Shown here one piece after another: positions 32,321-41,148 of a DNA stretch of 64,000 bases. Source of the DNA: an uncultured bacterium (GTDB taxonomy: Bacteria > Elusimicrobiota > Elusimicrobia > Elusimicrobiales > Elusimicrobiaceae); contig CASFFX010000004.1 of assembly GCA_949294085.1 (NCBI GenBank), forward strand, positions 103,830-167,829, given 5' to 3'. Each line of letters opens with the position of its first letter. Within the stretch, counting starts at the first letter, position 1. Made by a program: the position numbers and the translations under genes. The notes beneath the pieces were generated by a model. It was not told where the DNA came from and did not search any database. It worked only from the letters and a program-made list of their open reading frames with translations.

Positions 32321-32914
32321 ATGAAAAGTTTGGACCGTTTAATCCGTGCGTTACGCAGACTGCCCGGCGTGGGGCCGCGGCAGGCGGAGCGGTTTTCGGC
32401 TTATTTTTTGCGGGCTTCCCAAGCGGAAACGGAAGAATTTATCCAGGCCTTGCTGGCGGTTAAAAAAGACGTCAAGCTCTGCCCCGTGTGCTTTAGTTAT
32501 TGCGAGGACGGCCTGTGCAGCATCTGCCGCGACCCGGACCGCGACCGCGGCGCCATTTGCGTGGTGGAGGATCCGCAGGATATAGAAGCCATTGAAAAAA
32601 CCGGCGCCTATAAAGGGCTGTATCACGTGTTGCACGGGGCGATTTCGCCGCTGGAAGGCCGCGGTGCCGAACAGGTGAAAGTGCGGGAGTTGCTGGAGCG
32701 CGTGCGGCAGGCCAATCCGCCCGTGCGGGAAGTGATTATCGCCACCGACCCGGACAGCGAAGGCGAAACGACGGCCCTGTATTTAGCCGATTTGCTGCGC
32801 GGCCAAGTAGGGCAGGTAACGCGTATCGGCTACGGCGTGCCGTTGGGCGGCGATATTGATTATATGGACGAAATGACGCTGGGATATTCCTTAAAAGGCC
32901 GTACAAAACTGTAA
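32321..32914 (+). CDS. recR: Recombination mediator protein RecR
   Basis: DNA-repair protein that works with RecO (and RecF where present) to load RecA. The 197 residues contain the helix-hairpin-helix LPGVGPRQAERFS, the C4 zinc finger CPVCFSYCEDGLCSIC near 54-69, and a TOPRIM domain (CVVEDPQDIEAIEKTGAYKG and ATDPDSEGETTALYL). It is tightly packed between dnaX and comEC; comEC starts directly after its stop. Confidence 0.97.
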   Translation: MKSLDRLIRALRRLPGVGPRQAERFSAYFLRASQAETEEFIQALLAVKKDVKLCPVCFSYCEDGLCSICRDPDRDRGAICVVEDPQDIEAIEKTGAYKGLYHVLHGAISPLEGRGAEQVKVRELLERVRQANPPVREVIIATDPDSEGETTALYLADLLRGQVGQVTRIGYGVPLGGDIDYMDEMTLGYSLKGRTKL

Positions 32915-34777
32915 ATGCACCCCGATATTTATAAGCGCCCGCTGTTATTTTGTTTGGCGGTGCTGATTGTAGGTTTGGTTTATTTTTACCGTCCCGCTCC
33001 CACCCAGCGGGACGTTTTCCATGCCTTGGCCCAAAAAGACGTAACCCTCACCGGGCGGGTGGAAAGCTTTGCCGTTTCCAAAACAAAATCCAAAAACGCC
33101 ATTGTAAAAGTGCATACGGTCAACGGCCGCCCGGCGGACGGCTATGTGTATGCCCGCTTTGCCGGGTTTGACCCGCAATGGAAGGACACGCTGCAAATCC
33201 AAGGCCGCTTGCAGCAGCCGTATGGCATGGATTTGCTGGGCAATTTTAACTGGCGCGCCTACCTGGCGCAGAAACACATTTTTACCGAAATCAAAACTTC
33301 CCGCGCGCAGGTACTGCATCCGGCGGCGTGGCCGTACCGGCTGATTCGTTTTATACGGGCGGATATTCTGCGAACGTTTCAAGAGGCTTTCCCGCCGGAA
33401 TTAGCTTCTATTGCCGGCGGAATTTTGCTGGGCGAGCGCGGGGAAATTTCGCCCCGGCTGTACGCCGCGTTTCAAGACAGCGGGGCCATCCACTTGTTAG
33501 TGGCGTCCGGCGGGAACGTGGGGTTTGTTACGCTGTTGACGGTGGGGGTGTGTGCGTGGCTGGGCATACGGCGCAAGCAGGCGGTGGCGGCGGCGCTGTG
33601 GGTGGCGGGGATTTATACGTTGGCCGCCGGAGCGGACGCCCCGTTGGTCCGCGCGTATTTTATGGCCGTTTGCGCGTGCGTGGGGTACTTGTTGGGGCGT
33701 AACAGCGGGGTGTTCCAGGGATTGTTGGTTTCGTGTTTTGTCATTTTGCTGGTGGAGCCGGCGTCCGTATTTGAAACGGGGTTTCAAATGTCGTTTTTGG
33801 CTACAGGGGCCATTATTTTGTGTTTGAGCAACTATACTCCTCCCGCTAAGTGGCCGGGCTGGGTGCGGTTTTTTGCGCAGATTTTTTTAGCCACGCTGGC
33901 CACGCAGTTGGTGCTGCTGCCGGTATTTACCAATGTATTTTATAAAGTGTCTTTGACGGGCCTGGCCGCCAATATGATTTTGGTGCCGTGGGCCTCGGTG
34001 CTGATGGGGCTGACGTTTGGGTATTACGCCTTAACGTGGGTGCATGCAGGCTGGCTGTTGCAGCTGCCGGCGCTGTGGTGCTTGGGAGGGTTCCGCACGG
34101 CGGTAGAATTTTTCGCTTCGTTTCGGTTTTCGTCGCTTCCGGCCACAGCGTGGGGGACGGGCAGTATCGTGGCATTTTATGTGGGGCTTTTTTGGCTGCT
34201 GAACGCGCCGCGCAAAGAGTGGGCCCGCAAAGCCTGGTTGCCGTGTGCGGCGGTAGCGGCGGTGGCCTTGGCGTGGCAAGGGCTGGCCCGCCGCGGCGGG
34301 GAGGTGTATTTGCTGGACCAATGGTACCGCAATGTGGCGTTGGTGCGCATGCCGGGAGGGAGTGTGTTTGTATTGGGCAACGGCCTTGAGCCCGAAAAAG
34401 TAGAAGCCGCACTGTACAAAATGGGTGTACGCCAGGCGCAGGCCGTGCTGGATTTTGGCGGCCGAAAAAGCAAAAACGATTTGTCCGCTTTGGCTGCAAA
34501 CAGCCAGACCGTGCGTCCCTTTGAGCAGGGCCTATGGCCGGGCGCGCAATGGCAAACAGGCGGCGTAACGGTGCAAATGACGTGGGGGGAACACCTGTCT
34601 AAGGCAGGGCGACGGTGGACCAACCGTGGGTATAGCGGGACGGAGAAGGATGACGTGTCCTACTGCCTGGCGGAAAAAGACGTGCATGTGTGCGTAGGGG
34701 CGGGCGCCCGCTTTGCCTACACGCGCGGCAAGCAGGTGCAAGCCAAAAGAAATCAAACCGTCCGGCTCAAAATTTAG
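32915..34777 (+). CDS. ComEC/Rec2-family DNA uptake channel with reduced C-terminus
   Basis: An inner-membrane protein of 620 residues, shorter than usual (about 700-800). It has an N-terminal helix and an OB-fold-like domain (TLTGRVESFAVSKT), then the competence domain with many helices and the hallmark DSGAIHLLVASGGNVGF near 188-204. The C-terminal part after about residue 465 (VYLLDQWYRNVALVRM) still recalls the metallo-beta-lactamase-like domain, but the HxHxDH metal motif is missing. It probably serves natural transformation, with nuclease activity lost or supplied elsewhere. It begins immediately after the recR stop. Confidence 0.85.
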   Translation: MHPDIYKRPLLFCLAVLIVGLVYFYRPAPTQRDVFHALAQKDVTLTGRVESFAVSKTKSKNAIVKVHTVNGRPADGYVYARFAGFDPQWKDTLQIQGRLQQPYGMDLLGNFNWRAYLAQKHIFTEIKTSRAQVLHPAAWPYRLIRFIRADILRTFQEAFPPELASIAGGILLGERGEISPRLYAAFQDSGAIHLLVASGGNVGFVTLLTVGVCAWLGIRRKQAVAAALWVAGIYTLAAGADAPLVRAYFMAVCACVGYLLGRNSGVFQGLLVSCFVILLVEPASVFETGFQMSFLATGAIILCLSNYTPPAKWPGWVRFFAQIFLATLATQLVLLPVFTNVFYKVSLTGLAANMILVPWASVLMGLTFGYYALTWVHAGWLLQLPALWCLGGFRTAVEFFASFRFSSLPATAWGTGSIVAFYVGLFWLLNAPRKEWARKAWLPCAAVAAVALAWQGLARRGGEVYLLDQWYRNVALVRMPGGSVFVLGNGLEPEKVEAALYKMGVRQAQAVLDFGGRKSKNDLSALAANSQTVRPFEQGLWPGAQWQTGGVTVQMTWGEHLSKAGRRWTNRGYSGTEKDDVSYCLAEKDVHVCVGAGARFAYTRGKQVQAKRNQTVRLKI

Positions 34778-34811
34778 CTATAATAAAAAAGCAACCTGGG
34801 AGGAACGTATT

Positions 34812-35300
34812 ATGGAACAAGCCGAATTGAAACAGCACAGAAAATTTTTGAAGGAAGCCGTGAAAATGGCCGAGAAAGGGATGACGGCCGGAAAGGGCGG
34901 GCCTTTTGGCGCCGTGATTGTGAAAGACGGCAAAATTATTGCGCGCGGCTGTAACCAGGTAACGTCGTCCAACGATCCCACCCGCCACGCGGAAGTGGAC
35001 GCCATCCGCAAAGCCTGCAAAAAATTGGGCACGTTTGAATTGAAAGACTGCGTGATTTATTCGTCCTGCGAGCCGTGCCCCATGTGCCTGGGCGCCATTT
35101 ATTGGGCGCGCCCCAAAGCGCTGTTCTTCGCGGCGGACCGGTTTACCGCGGCCAAGTACGGCTTTGACGATGAATTTATTTACAAAGAAGTGCCCCTCCC
35201 GGTGGAAAAACGGTCGCTTAAAACGTTTTGCATAGACTTGGAAAACAAAAACGAACCGTTTGAAAAATGGAACGAAAAAGCCGATAAAATTGAGTACTGA
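34812..35300 (+). CDS. Guanine deaminase-like nucleoside/nucleobase deaminase
   Basis: A cytidine-deaminase-fold zinc enzyme of 162 residues. HAEV (with catalytic Glu) near residue 60 and SCEPCPMCLGAIYWAR near 83-98 bind zinc. Size and the C-terminal FCIDLENKNEPFEKW segment resemble the small GuaD guanine deaminases of Bacillus. tRNA adenosine deaminase TadA is the main alternative but usually has a different tail. The start at 34812 is set by GGGAGG upstream; a longer frame would run into comEC. A TATAAT lies at 34779-34784 inside the comEC tail. Confidence 0.8.
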   Translation: MEQAELKQHRKFLKEAVKMAEKGMTAGKGGPFGAVIVKDGKIIARGCNQVTSSNDPTRHAEVDAIRKACKKLGTFELKDCVIYSSCEPCPMCLGAIYWARPKALFFAADRFTAAKYGFDDEFIYKEVPLPVEKRSLKTFCIDLENKNEPFEKWNEKADKIEY

Positions 35301-35308
35301 TATTTTTC

Positions 35309-35336
35309 AAAACCCCGCGCAAAACGCGGGGTTTTT
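35309..35336 (+). terminator. Terminator after the deaminase gene
   Basis: AAAACCCCGCG pairs with CGCGGGGTTTTT around CAAAA. Confidence 0.85.
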
Positions 35337-35403
35337 AAGTCCTACCGGCCAAGTAGGCCCAAGGGCCCTGGCGCGGCGGGGTAATTTCTTTTAGAATAAA
35401 AAT

Positions 35404-36414
35404 ATGAGACTAGCCCTTTTATTGCTTCTTTTTTGCCCGGTATGCCTCTCGGCCCAAACCTGGGAACGAGCGTGGCAGGGCGCCCAAAAAGCCATGTTTC
35501 GCCCGGGGAAATCCTGGGAGTACACGCGCGATGCCGTGTACCTCAAGCGCAAACAATTGCTTTCCTCCACGCAGGGCAACCTCAACCGCTGGCTGCTGAA
35601 GAAATATACTCCTGTGGTGCCGCTTTTGCAAGGCAACACGGCCGGGTGGGCCGCGTTAAGCAACCGGCTGCTAGTAAAAGAATTTCCCCGCCGCAAAGCA
35701 CAAATGCAATTTTTCTCTCAACAGCAACACGTCCCGCAAGGACTGCTGGAAGTGCAGACGGGCAAAACGCCCGCTCTGGCCGACCGCATCGGCGCACAGA
35801 CGGAATATGTGCTGTTTGGCGGCAAACGCGGGGAAGTGCAGGGCAAGGCGCTTTTTAAGAAATTGGTGTCGCAATACAAAGCCGCTTTTCCGGACCGGCA
35901 GATTATCGTGCTTTCCGAAACGTTGCCGGACCGAGGGGTGCGGTTTGCGTCCGAATTTGCCGCGTCTGAAAAAGAGAAAAGTTTTGTGCGTTCCTTTGTG
36001 CGGGACGGATTTTTAGTGGCCGGAATTGGCGACAGTTCCGCTCAAAAGGGAGGCTTTTTAAGGCAGGAAGAAACCCAATTAATCCTTCCGGCCGCGGACG
36101 TGCCGGCCGGTTTGGCGGCCCGTTCCTGGCACATGCGCCGCCAGCTGACGGCGTGGCGCCAAAGTTATCCGCAGGCGGTATTCTTTTTGTATATTTCGCC
36201 GGCGGCCGCTTCTTACGATTGGCGTTTTTCGCTGGCGAACAATTTGCCCGCAGGAAAAGTGTTTTCCATTAGTTTAACCAGCGTAAAAAATTCGCGTGAT
36301 TTTCTGTTCCACCGCTGGAATTCCTTCCGGTATGTTCGGCCCAGCACCTTGGTATGGCACGATGACCAATGGGCCCGCATGAGCGGCTTTGACGCGCAAA
36401 TTATCTTACCGTAA
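35404..36414 (+). CDS. Secreted protein of unknown function
   Basis: A 336-residue exported protein with a clear signal peptide ending near residue 17 (LFCPVCLSAQ). I do not recognise a family. The mature part is rich in basic and aromatic residues, has no transmembrane helix and no catalytic motif I can name. The gene has no Shine-Dalgarno; a -10-like TAGAAT (35392-35397) lies 6 nt before the ATG, so the mRNA may be leaderless. It is convergent with nagZ, and the two stops are about 2 bp apart. Confidence 0.6.
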   Translation: MRLALLLLLFCPVCLSAQTWERAWQGAQKAMFRPGKSWEYTRDAVYLKRKQLLSSTQGNLNRWLLKKYTPVVPLLQGNTAGWAALSNRLLVKEFPRRKAQMQFFSQQQHVPQGLLEVQTGKTPALADRIGAQTEYVLFGGKRGEVQGKALFKKLVSQYKAAFPDRQIIVLSETLPDRGVRFASEFAASEKEKSFVRSFVRDGFLVAGIGDSSAQKGGFLRQEETQLILPAADVPAGLAARSWHMRRQLTAWRQSYPQAVFFLYISPAAASYDWRFSLANNLPAGKVFSISLTSVKNSRDFLFHRWNSFRYVRPSTLVWHDDQWARMSGFDAQIILP

Positions 36415-36415
36415 A

Positions 36416-37834
36416 TTACAGTAAAATGGGCAAATGTCCTTGCGGGGTCCATTGCCCAAGCAGTACTTGTGCCGCGGCTTCCTGAAAGACGGGAGACGGG
36501 CTGAACGTGAACAGTTTGCCCCCGCAGTCAAACTGGGCCGCTGCCCACGGGTTGGCAAAGCTGATGAGGATGTTTTGGCGGCTGTGGGAAAGCGCGGTTT
36601 TGACCAAAGAAACTTCCGGCTCGTCTAACCCTATTTTTCCCTTAAAGGCTTGGTAGCGCCGCCAGCAAAGAACGGCCAGTTTGTCGGCCGGCCCCCCGTT
36701 GAAAGGAAGCGGCGTAATGCCAAAGGCGCGCAGCGTTTGCAGAAAACCGCCTGCCGAGAGCTGTTCGTCGTTGCCGATGGAAAGGTAATACAGGGGCTCT
36801 CCCGGCTGAAGCGTAAAAGCGGAGCCTACCAGCGTAAGTGCTTTGCGTGCGGTGCGTTTGGAAAAATCGGTCGGGCCAAAGGCGGCCGCTTGGGTGCTGG
36901 GAGGCACTTCGTCCGCGCGGGCGCACAGCCGGTTTTGCATTTGTTCGGCGCGGGCCAATAGGGTGGGAGGGAGCGTTTGGTGTTGCAAAAAATCCAGCAG
37001 TTCAAACGGCTTATCCGGAACCAGCAAAATGTGGGCGCCTGCCAAAAAAGCCGCCAAAGCCGCTTTTTTCTCGTCCCCCAACGCTTTCATACTCAGGGCA
37101 TCCGTGCAAATGCACCCGTTAAATCCCATATCCCGCTGCAGCAGCCCGCCCAAAATAGCCGGCGAAACCGAGGCGGGGAATTGTTCATCCAACGCAGGAA
37201 CCAGCAAGTGCCCGGCCATGACGCAGTCGGCCTTGGGCAATAAGCGCTGGAAGGGAACTAGTTCGTGCGTTTGCAAATGAGCCCGTGTGGCCAGCACAAC
37301 GGGAAGCGCCAGGTGGGAATCGGTGGACGTATTGCCGTGCCCCGGGAAATGCTTCAGGCAATTAATGGCACCCCCTTGGCTTAATCCGTCCATAAACGCA
37401 CCGGCCAGCCGGGTAACGCGTTCCGGGTCGGCCCCAAAGGAGCGCGTATTGACGATGGGGTTGGCCGCGTTGTCGGCCAGGTCCACCACCGGGGCGAACA
37501 CCCAGTCCACCCCTAAACTTTTGGCTTGGCGGGCGGTTAAAAGGCCTTTTTCAAAGGCCAGCTGAGGGTCGTCCGCCGCGCCCAGGGCCAAGTTGGAAGG
37601 CAGCAGTTCGGCGTCCGGCAGCCAGCGGCCCAGGCCGTCCTCGTAATCGGCGGAAATTAAAATTCGTTTATGCGGGGAAGCCGCGCGCAGGGCCTGCGTC
37701 AGCGCCGCCACTTCCGGCCGGGTGCCGCCATAGAGGCAAAACCCGCCTACGCCCATGCGGGCCAGCTGCAGTGCTTCCTGCAGGGGCGTTTTTCCAAACC
37801 AAAAGCCGGGGTGTACCAAACGGTTGATGTTCAT
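36416..37834 (-). CDS. nagZ: Beta-N-acetylhexosaminidase NagZ (GH3)
   Basis: Cytoplasmic hydrolase that removes GlcNAc from GlcNAc-anhydroMurNAc-peptides during wall recycling. The 472 residues have the GH3 barrel with KHFPGHGNTSTDSH (the His/Asp general acid loop) and CTDALSMKAL with the nucleophile Asp. A C-terminal extension of about 130 residues beyond the barrel makes it longer than E. coli NagZ (341). The start MNINRLVHPGF is chosen because its ATG overlaps the anmK TGA (ATGA); the longer frame upstream lies inside anmK. Confidence 0.88.
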   Translation of the reverse strand: MNINRLVHPGFWFGKTPLQEALQLARMGVGGFCLYGGTRPEVAALTQALRAASPHKRILISADYEDGLGRWLPDAELLPSNLALGAADDPQLAFEKGLLTARQAKSLGVDWVFAPVVDLADNAANPIVNTRSFGADPERVTRLAGAFMDGLSQGGAINCLKHFPGHGNTSTDSHLALPVVLATRAHLQTHELVPFQRLLPKADCVMAGHLLVPALDEQFPASVSPAILGGLLQRDMGFNGCICTDALSMKALGDEKKAALAAFLAGAHILLVPDKPFELLDFLQHQTLPPTLLARAEQMQNRLCARADEVPPSTQAAAFGPTDFSKRTARKALTLVGSAFTLQPGEPLYYLSIGNDEQLSAGGFLQTLRAFGITPLPFNGGPADKLAVLCWRRYQAFKGKIGLDEPEVSLVKTALSHSRQNILISFANPWAAAQFDCGGKLFTFSPSPVFQEAAAQVLLGQWTPQGHLPILL

Positions 37835-38922
37835 AATGTAATTTTTCCTAAAACAGCGTCGTGCGCCGCGCCGGTGGCGCGGGAACAATGATTGATTTTT
37901 TTGCCCAGCGCCAGCCACCCGAACAAGGCAAAGGCGGCGCTTTCTTTGGCTTGCGGATCGATGCCGTATGAAAGGGTGGTGGTAATTTTCAGCGAAGGCA
38001 ACAGCTGCTGCAAATCGTGCAGGAGGGTGGCGTTAAAACAGCCGCCGCCGGAAACAACGATTTCTTTGGGTTGGGGGCGCGGCACAAAGTGCTGCAGCGC
38101 ATGAGCTACGGCCGCCGCGGTAAACCACGTGAGGGTGGCCAGCCAATCGGCCGCCGAAGCAAAAGCTTCCTGCGGGAAAAAACGGTCCAAATAGGTTTGC
38201 CCAAAGGCGTTTTTATCCAGGCTTTTGGGCGGAGTGCGGAGAAAATATTTTTGCTTCAGCAAACGGGCCACGCGGGCTTTGTCCGGCGTGCCGCGGGCGG
38301 CGGTGCGGCCGTTGCGGTCAAAGGGCCGGTGCAGGGCGCGTTGGGCGGCCAGGTCCATTAACGTATTGCCGGGGCCCACGTCAAACCCGAACGTTCGGAT
38401 TTGCTTTCCCACCACGGAAAAATTGGAAATGCCACCCACGTTTAACAAAATTTTTGGCGCTCCTTTGCCCCAGATGTATTCGTCAAAAAAAGGCATCAGC
38501 GGGGCGCCTTCGCCGCCGAGAGCAATGTCCATCGCGCGAAAATCGGACACGACCGGCCGGCCCAGCGCGGCCGCCAAAAAAGACGGCTCCCCAATCTGCA
38601 GCGTATTGGGCGGCGTGTCGTGCGGCCCGTGATACACCGTTTGCCCGTGCGAACCGATGACCTGCAGCGCTTGAACGGGCAAGTGAAACTCTTTTACAAA
38701 CCGTTGGGCCGTTTTGGCATACAGCTGCCCCAGCTCAAAATGCAGTGCGGAAAGTTCCGCCGCCCGCAGCGAAAACGCGTTTAACAATTTTTGCTGCAGC
38801 GCCGGCGAATACGGATAGTTTTTGAAATGCAGTACCTTAAAAGGCCGCACTTGCACCGCGCACAGGGTCAGTCCGTCTGCGCTGGTTCCGCTCATTAGTC
38901 CAAGGGCCCATTTAGTCATCAA
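37831..38922 (-). CDS. anmK: Anhydro-N-acetylmuramic acid kinase
   Basis: Phosphorylates and opens 1,6-anhydroMurNAc to MurNAc-6-phosphate. The 363-residue ASKHA-fold kinase starts with GLMSGTSADGLTLCAV, contains GSHGQTVYHGPHD and NVGGISNFSVV, and has the nucleotide-binding PGNTLMD segment. It overlaps murQ upstream and nagZ downstream, so all three are coupled. Confidence 0.96.
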   Translation of the reverse strand: MMTKWALGLMSGTSADGLTLCAVQVRPFKVLHFKNYPYSPALQQKLLNAFSLRAAELSALHFELGQLYAKTAQRFVKEFHLPVQALQVIGSHGQTVYHGPHDTPPNTLQIGEPSFLAAALGRPVVSDFRAMDIALGGEGAPLMPFFDEYIWGKGAPKILLNVGGISNFSVVGKQIRTFGFDVGPGNTLMDLAAQRALHRPFDRNGRTAARGTPDKARVARLLKQKYFLRTPPKSLDKNAFGQTYLDRFFPQEAFASAADWLATLTWFTAAAVAHALQHFVPRPQPKEIVVSGGGCFNATLLHDLQQLLPSLKITTTLSYGIDPQAKESAAFALFGWLALGKKINHCSRATGAAHDAVLGKITL

Positions 38923-39808
38923 TTACCCGTGTTAAAAAACCGTTCTGTTTTTTTAATAAATGTTCCGCTTCGGCGCGGGATGTTTTTTTGCGGTACATGA
39001 CTACCGCCGTTTTGACGTTTTTGCCCGATTGGGTTAACAAGCGGGCGGCGGTCTTTTCGTCCGCCCCCGAAACGGTGCAAATCAGCCGGATGGCCCGGGC
39101 CACCAATTTTTGGTTGGTGGGCTGGACGTCTATCATCAGGTTGCCGTAGGTTTTGCCGCACAGCGTCATGGCGCCGGTGGTAATGGCGTTAAGCGCCATT
39201 TTGGTAGCCGTACCCGCTTTCATGCGTGTAGAGCCGCACAGCGCTTCCGGCCCCGTGGGCAGGCAAATATGCACTTGCGCCTGCGGGCAGACGGCCTGCG
39301 GATTGCAGGAAATCAGCGCCGTGTGCGCCCCCAAAGCTTGGGCTTGCTGCAATGCACCCATAACGTAGGGTGTGCGGCCGCTGGCCGTAAGGCCGACGAC
39401 CAAATCCCCGGGGCGGGCTTTGCGGGCAATTTCCCGGGCGCCTTGGGCGGCGTCGTCCTCGGCGCCTTCCTGCGAGCGGAAAACGGCCTTCTTCCCGCCG
39501 GCAATCAGCCCGATAATTTGCGAAGGTTTCGTGCCGAACGTGGGCACACACTCCACCGCTTCCAAAATGCCCAGCCGTCCGCTGGTGCCGGCCCCGATGA
39601 AAATGATTTTCTTTTTGGCCGCATAGGCACGGGCCGCCAAAATCATCACGGCGGCAATTTCCCGGTTGGCCGCTTTGACGGCGCGGGCCGCGTTGAAATC
39701 CTCGCGGTTGATTTTGCGCGCGATTTGACGCGGGGTGGATTTGTCCAAATCCAGCGTATGGGGGTTGCGCGCTTCCGTAGCCAGGGCGTTGAGGTTGACG
39801 GGTTTCAT
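38912..39808 (-). CDS. murQ: N-acetylmuramic acid 6-phosphate etherase
   Basis: Cleaves the lactyl ether of MurNAc-6-P to give GlcNAc-6-P. The 298-residue SIS-domain protein has TEARNPHTLDLDKSTP at the start, FIGAGTSGRLGILEAVECVPTF with the catalytic Glu, and GLTASGRTPYVMGAL. It overlaps anmK by 11 nt and the permease gene by 4 nt. Confidence 0.96.
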   Translation of the reverse strand: MKPVNLNALATEARNPHTLDLDKSTPRQIARKINREDFNAARAVKAANREIAAVMILAARAYAAKKKIIFIGAGTSGRLGILEAVECVPTFGTKPSQIIGLIAGGKKAVFRSQEGAEDDAAQGAREIARKARPGDLVVGLTASGRTPYVMGALQQAQALGAHTALISCNPQAVCPQAQVHICLPTGPEALCGSTRMKAGTATKMALNAITTGAMTLCGKTYGNLMIDVQPTNQKLVARAIRLICTVSGADEKTAARLLTQSGKNVKTAVVMYRKKTSRAEAEHLLKKQNGFLTRVIDD

Positions 39809-41148
39809 TGTGCGTCCTCCAGCGAGTGTTTATGCGCGCGGAAGGCGGCTTCGGTTTCTTCAATGGATTTGATTTTGAAGGACAGCGGCACTACCGCCAC
39901 CGTAACCAAACTGATCAAGCTGGCCACCCAGAAAAATGCTTCATAGCCAAGCTCCGTCTGCAGCCAGCCGGACGCCATGGAAGGCACCATCATTCCCAGC
40001 GCCATAATCCCCGTGGAAATGGCATAGTGGGAGGTTTTATAGGCGCCTTGCGAAATGTACATAATAAATACCGTAAACGCCATCAGCGCCAGCCCGTTGC
40101 CCAAATGTTCCAGCGTAATCAGCACCGCGACGACTGCCGTGGACGGATGCGCCCCGGCCATGTAGGCATAGAAAAAATTCGGCAAAATTAAAATGACGGC
40201 AAACGGCCAAATGCACTTTTTGAAACCGTATTTGCCCAACAGCCACCCGCCGGCCAGGTTGCCCACAATCACGGCCCCCAGCCCCAGCGTGCCTTTAATC
40301 AGCCCGTAGGTTTGTACGCTCAATCCCAGCGCGCCTTCCGCCTGCGGTTTAAGCAAAAAGAGCGGAACGATTTTTTCCAAAAACGCGTCTCCCAGGCGGT
40401 AGAGCAGAATAAACGCCAAAATATAGACGATGTTCTTTTGCGTAAAATACGTTTTGAACGATTGGCCCCACGCCGTTCCGTGCGGGGTGCGGACGGGGGC
40501 GTCCTCGGCGGGTTGAGGCAGCACCCGGCGGTGCCACAGCGCGCCTACGCCAAACAACGCCGCCAAAAACACGAATAATAGCGCCCAGTTATACGGCCAG
40601 CGCACCAGGTTCAACGAGGCTTCCGGATCGGGGTTGGCCAACGCCCCCGTGGCCGCCACCAAAATACCGCTGCCCAAAATCATGGCCAAGCGGTAAAAAA
40701 TCGTGCGGATGCCCACAAACTTGGATTGCTCCACCGGGCTTAAGGCCAACAGGTAATACCCGTCGGTGGCGATATCCAACGTGGCGGAAGCAAACGCCCC
40801 CGCCAAAAAAACAAACAAAGAAAGTGAGAAAAACGTCAGGTTGTTGGTGGCCTGTGCATGGGCAAACGCGTTCCAGGCGTTTAGCGCGGCCAGCAGCAAA
40901 AAAAGGCCGGCCAGCACCGTTTGGGCCGTCAGCAGCCAGCGGCGTTTGGTGGAGTGCGCGTCCACCAGCGGGCTCCAGAACATTTTCAGAATCCAGGGCA
41001 GATACAGCCACCCCGTCCAAAAGGCAATTTGTTCGTTGGAAAAGCCCAAATCGGCATACAGCACGGTAGAGACGGTGTTGATGACGATGTACGGAAAACC
41101 TTCCGCCAAGTACAGCGAGGGAATATAATACCAAGGATTTTTTTTCAT
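39805..41148 (-). CDS. ampG: AmpG-like muropeptide MFS permease
   Basis: A 447-residue major-facilitator protein with about twelve helices, opening with IPSLYLAEGFPYIVINTVSTV, a pattern typical of AmpG. AmpG imports GlcNAc-anhydroMurNAc-peptides from the periplasm. The call is strengthened by the operon: it is followed, with overlapping stop and start codons, by murQ, anmK and nagZ, which process exactly that cargo. A different sugar or siderophore permease is possible on motif alone. Confidence 0.88.
   Translation of the reverse strand: MKKNPWYYIPSLYLAEGFPYIVINTVSTVLYADLGFSNEQIAFWTGWLYLPWILKMFWSPLVDAHSTKRRWLLTAQTVLAGLFLLLAALNAWNAFAHAQATNNLTFFSLSLFVFLAGAFASATLDIATDGYYLLALSPVEQSKFVGIRTIFYRLAMILGSGILVAATGALANPDPEASLNLVRWPYNWALLFVFLAALFGVGALWHRRVLPQPAEDAPVRTPHGTAWGQSFKTYFTQKNIVYILAFILLYRLGDAFLEKIVPLFLLKPQAEGALGLSVQTYGLIKGTLGLGAVIVGNLAGGWLLGKYGFKKCIWPFAVILILPNFFYAYMAGAHPSTAVVAVLITLEHLGNGLALMAFTVFIMYISQGAYKTSHYAISTGIMALGMMVPSMASGWLQTELGYEAFFWVASLISLVTVAVVPLSFKIKSIEETEAAFRAHKHSLEDAQ

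Noticed and set aside
36416..37918. Longer nagZ start at 37918
   Set aside because: The extra 28 codons lie inside anmK and have no ribosome site; the ATGA overlap at 37834 is the natural start.
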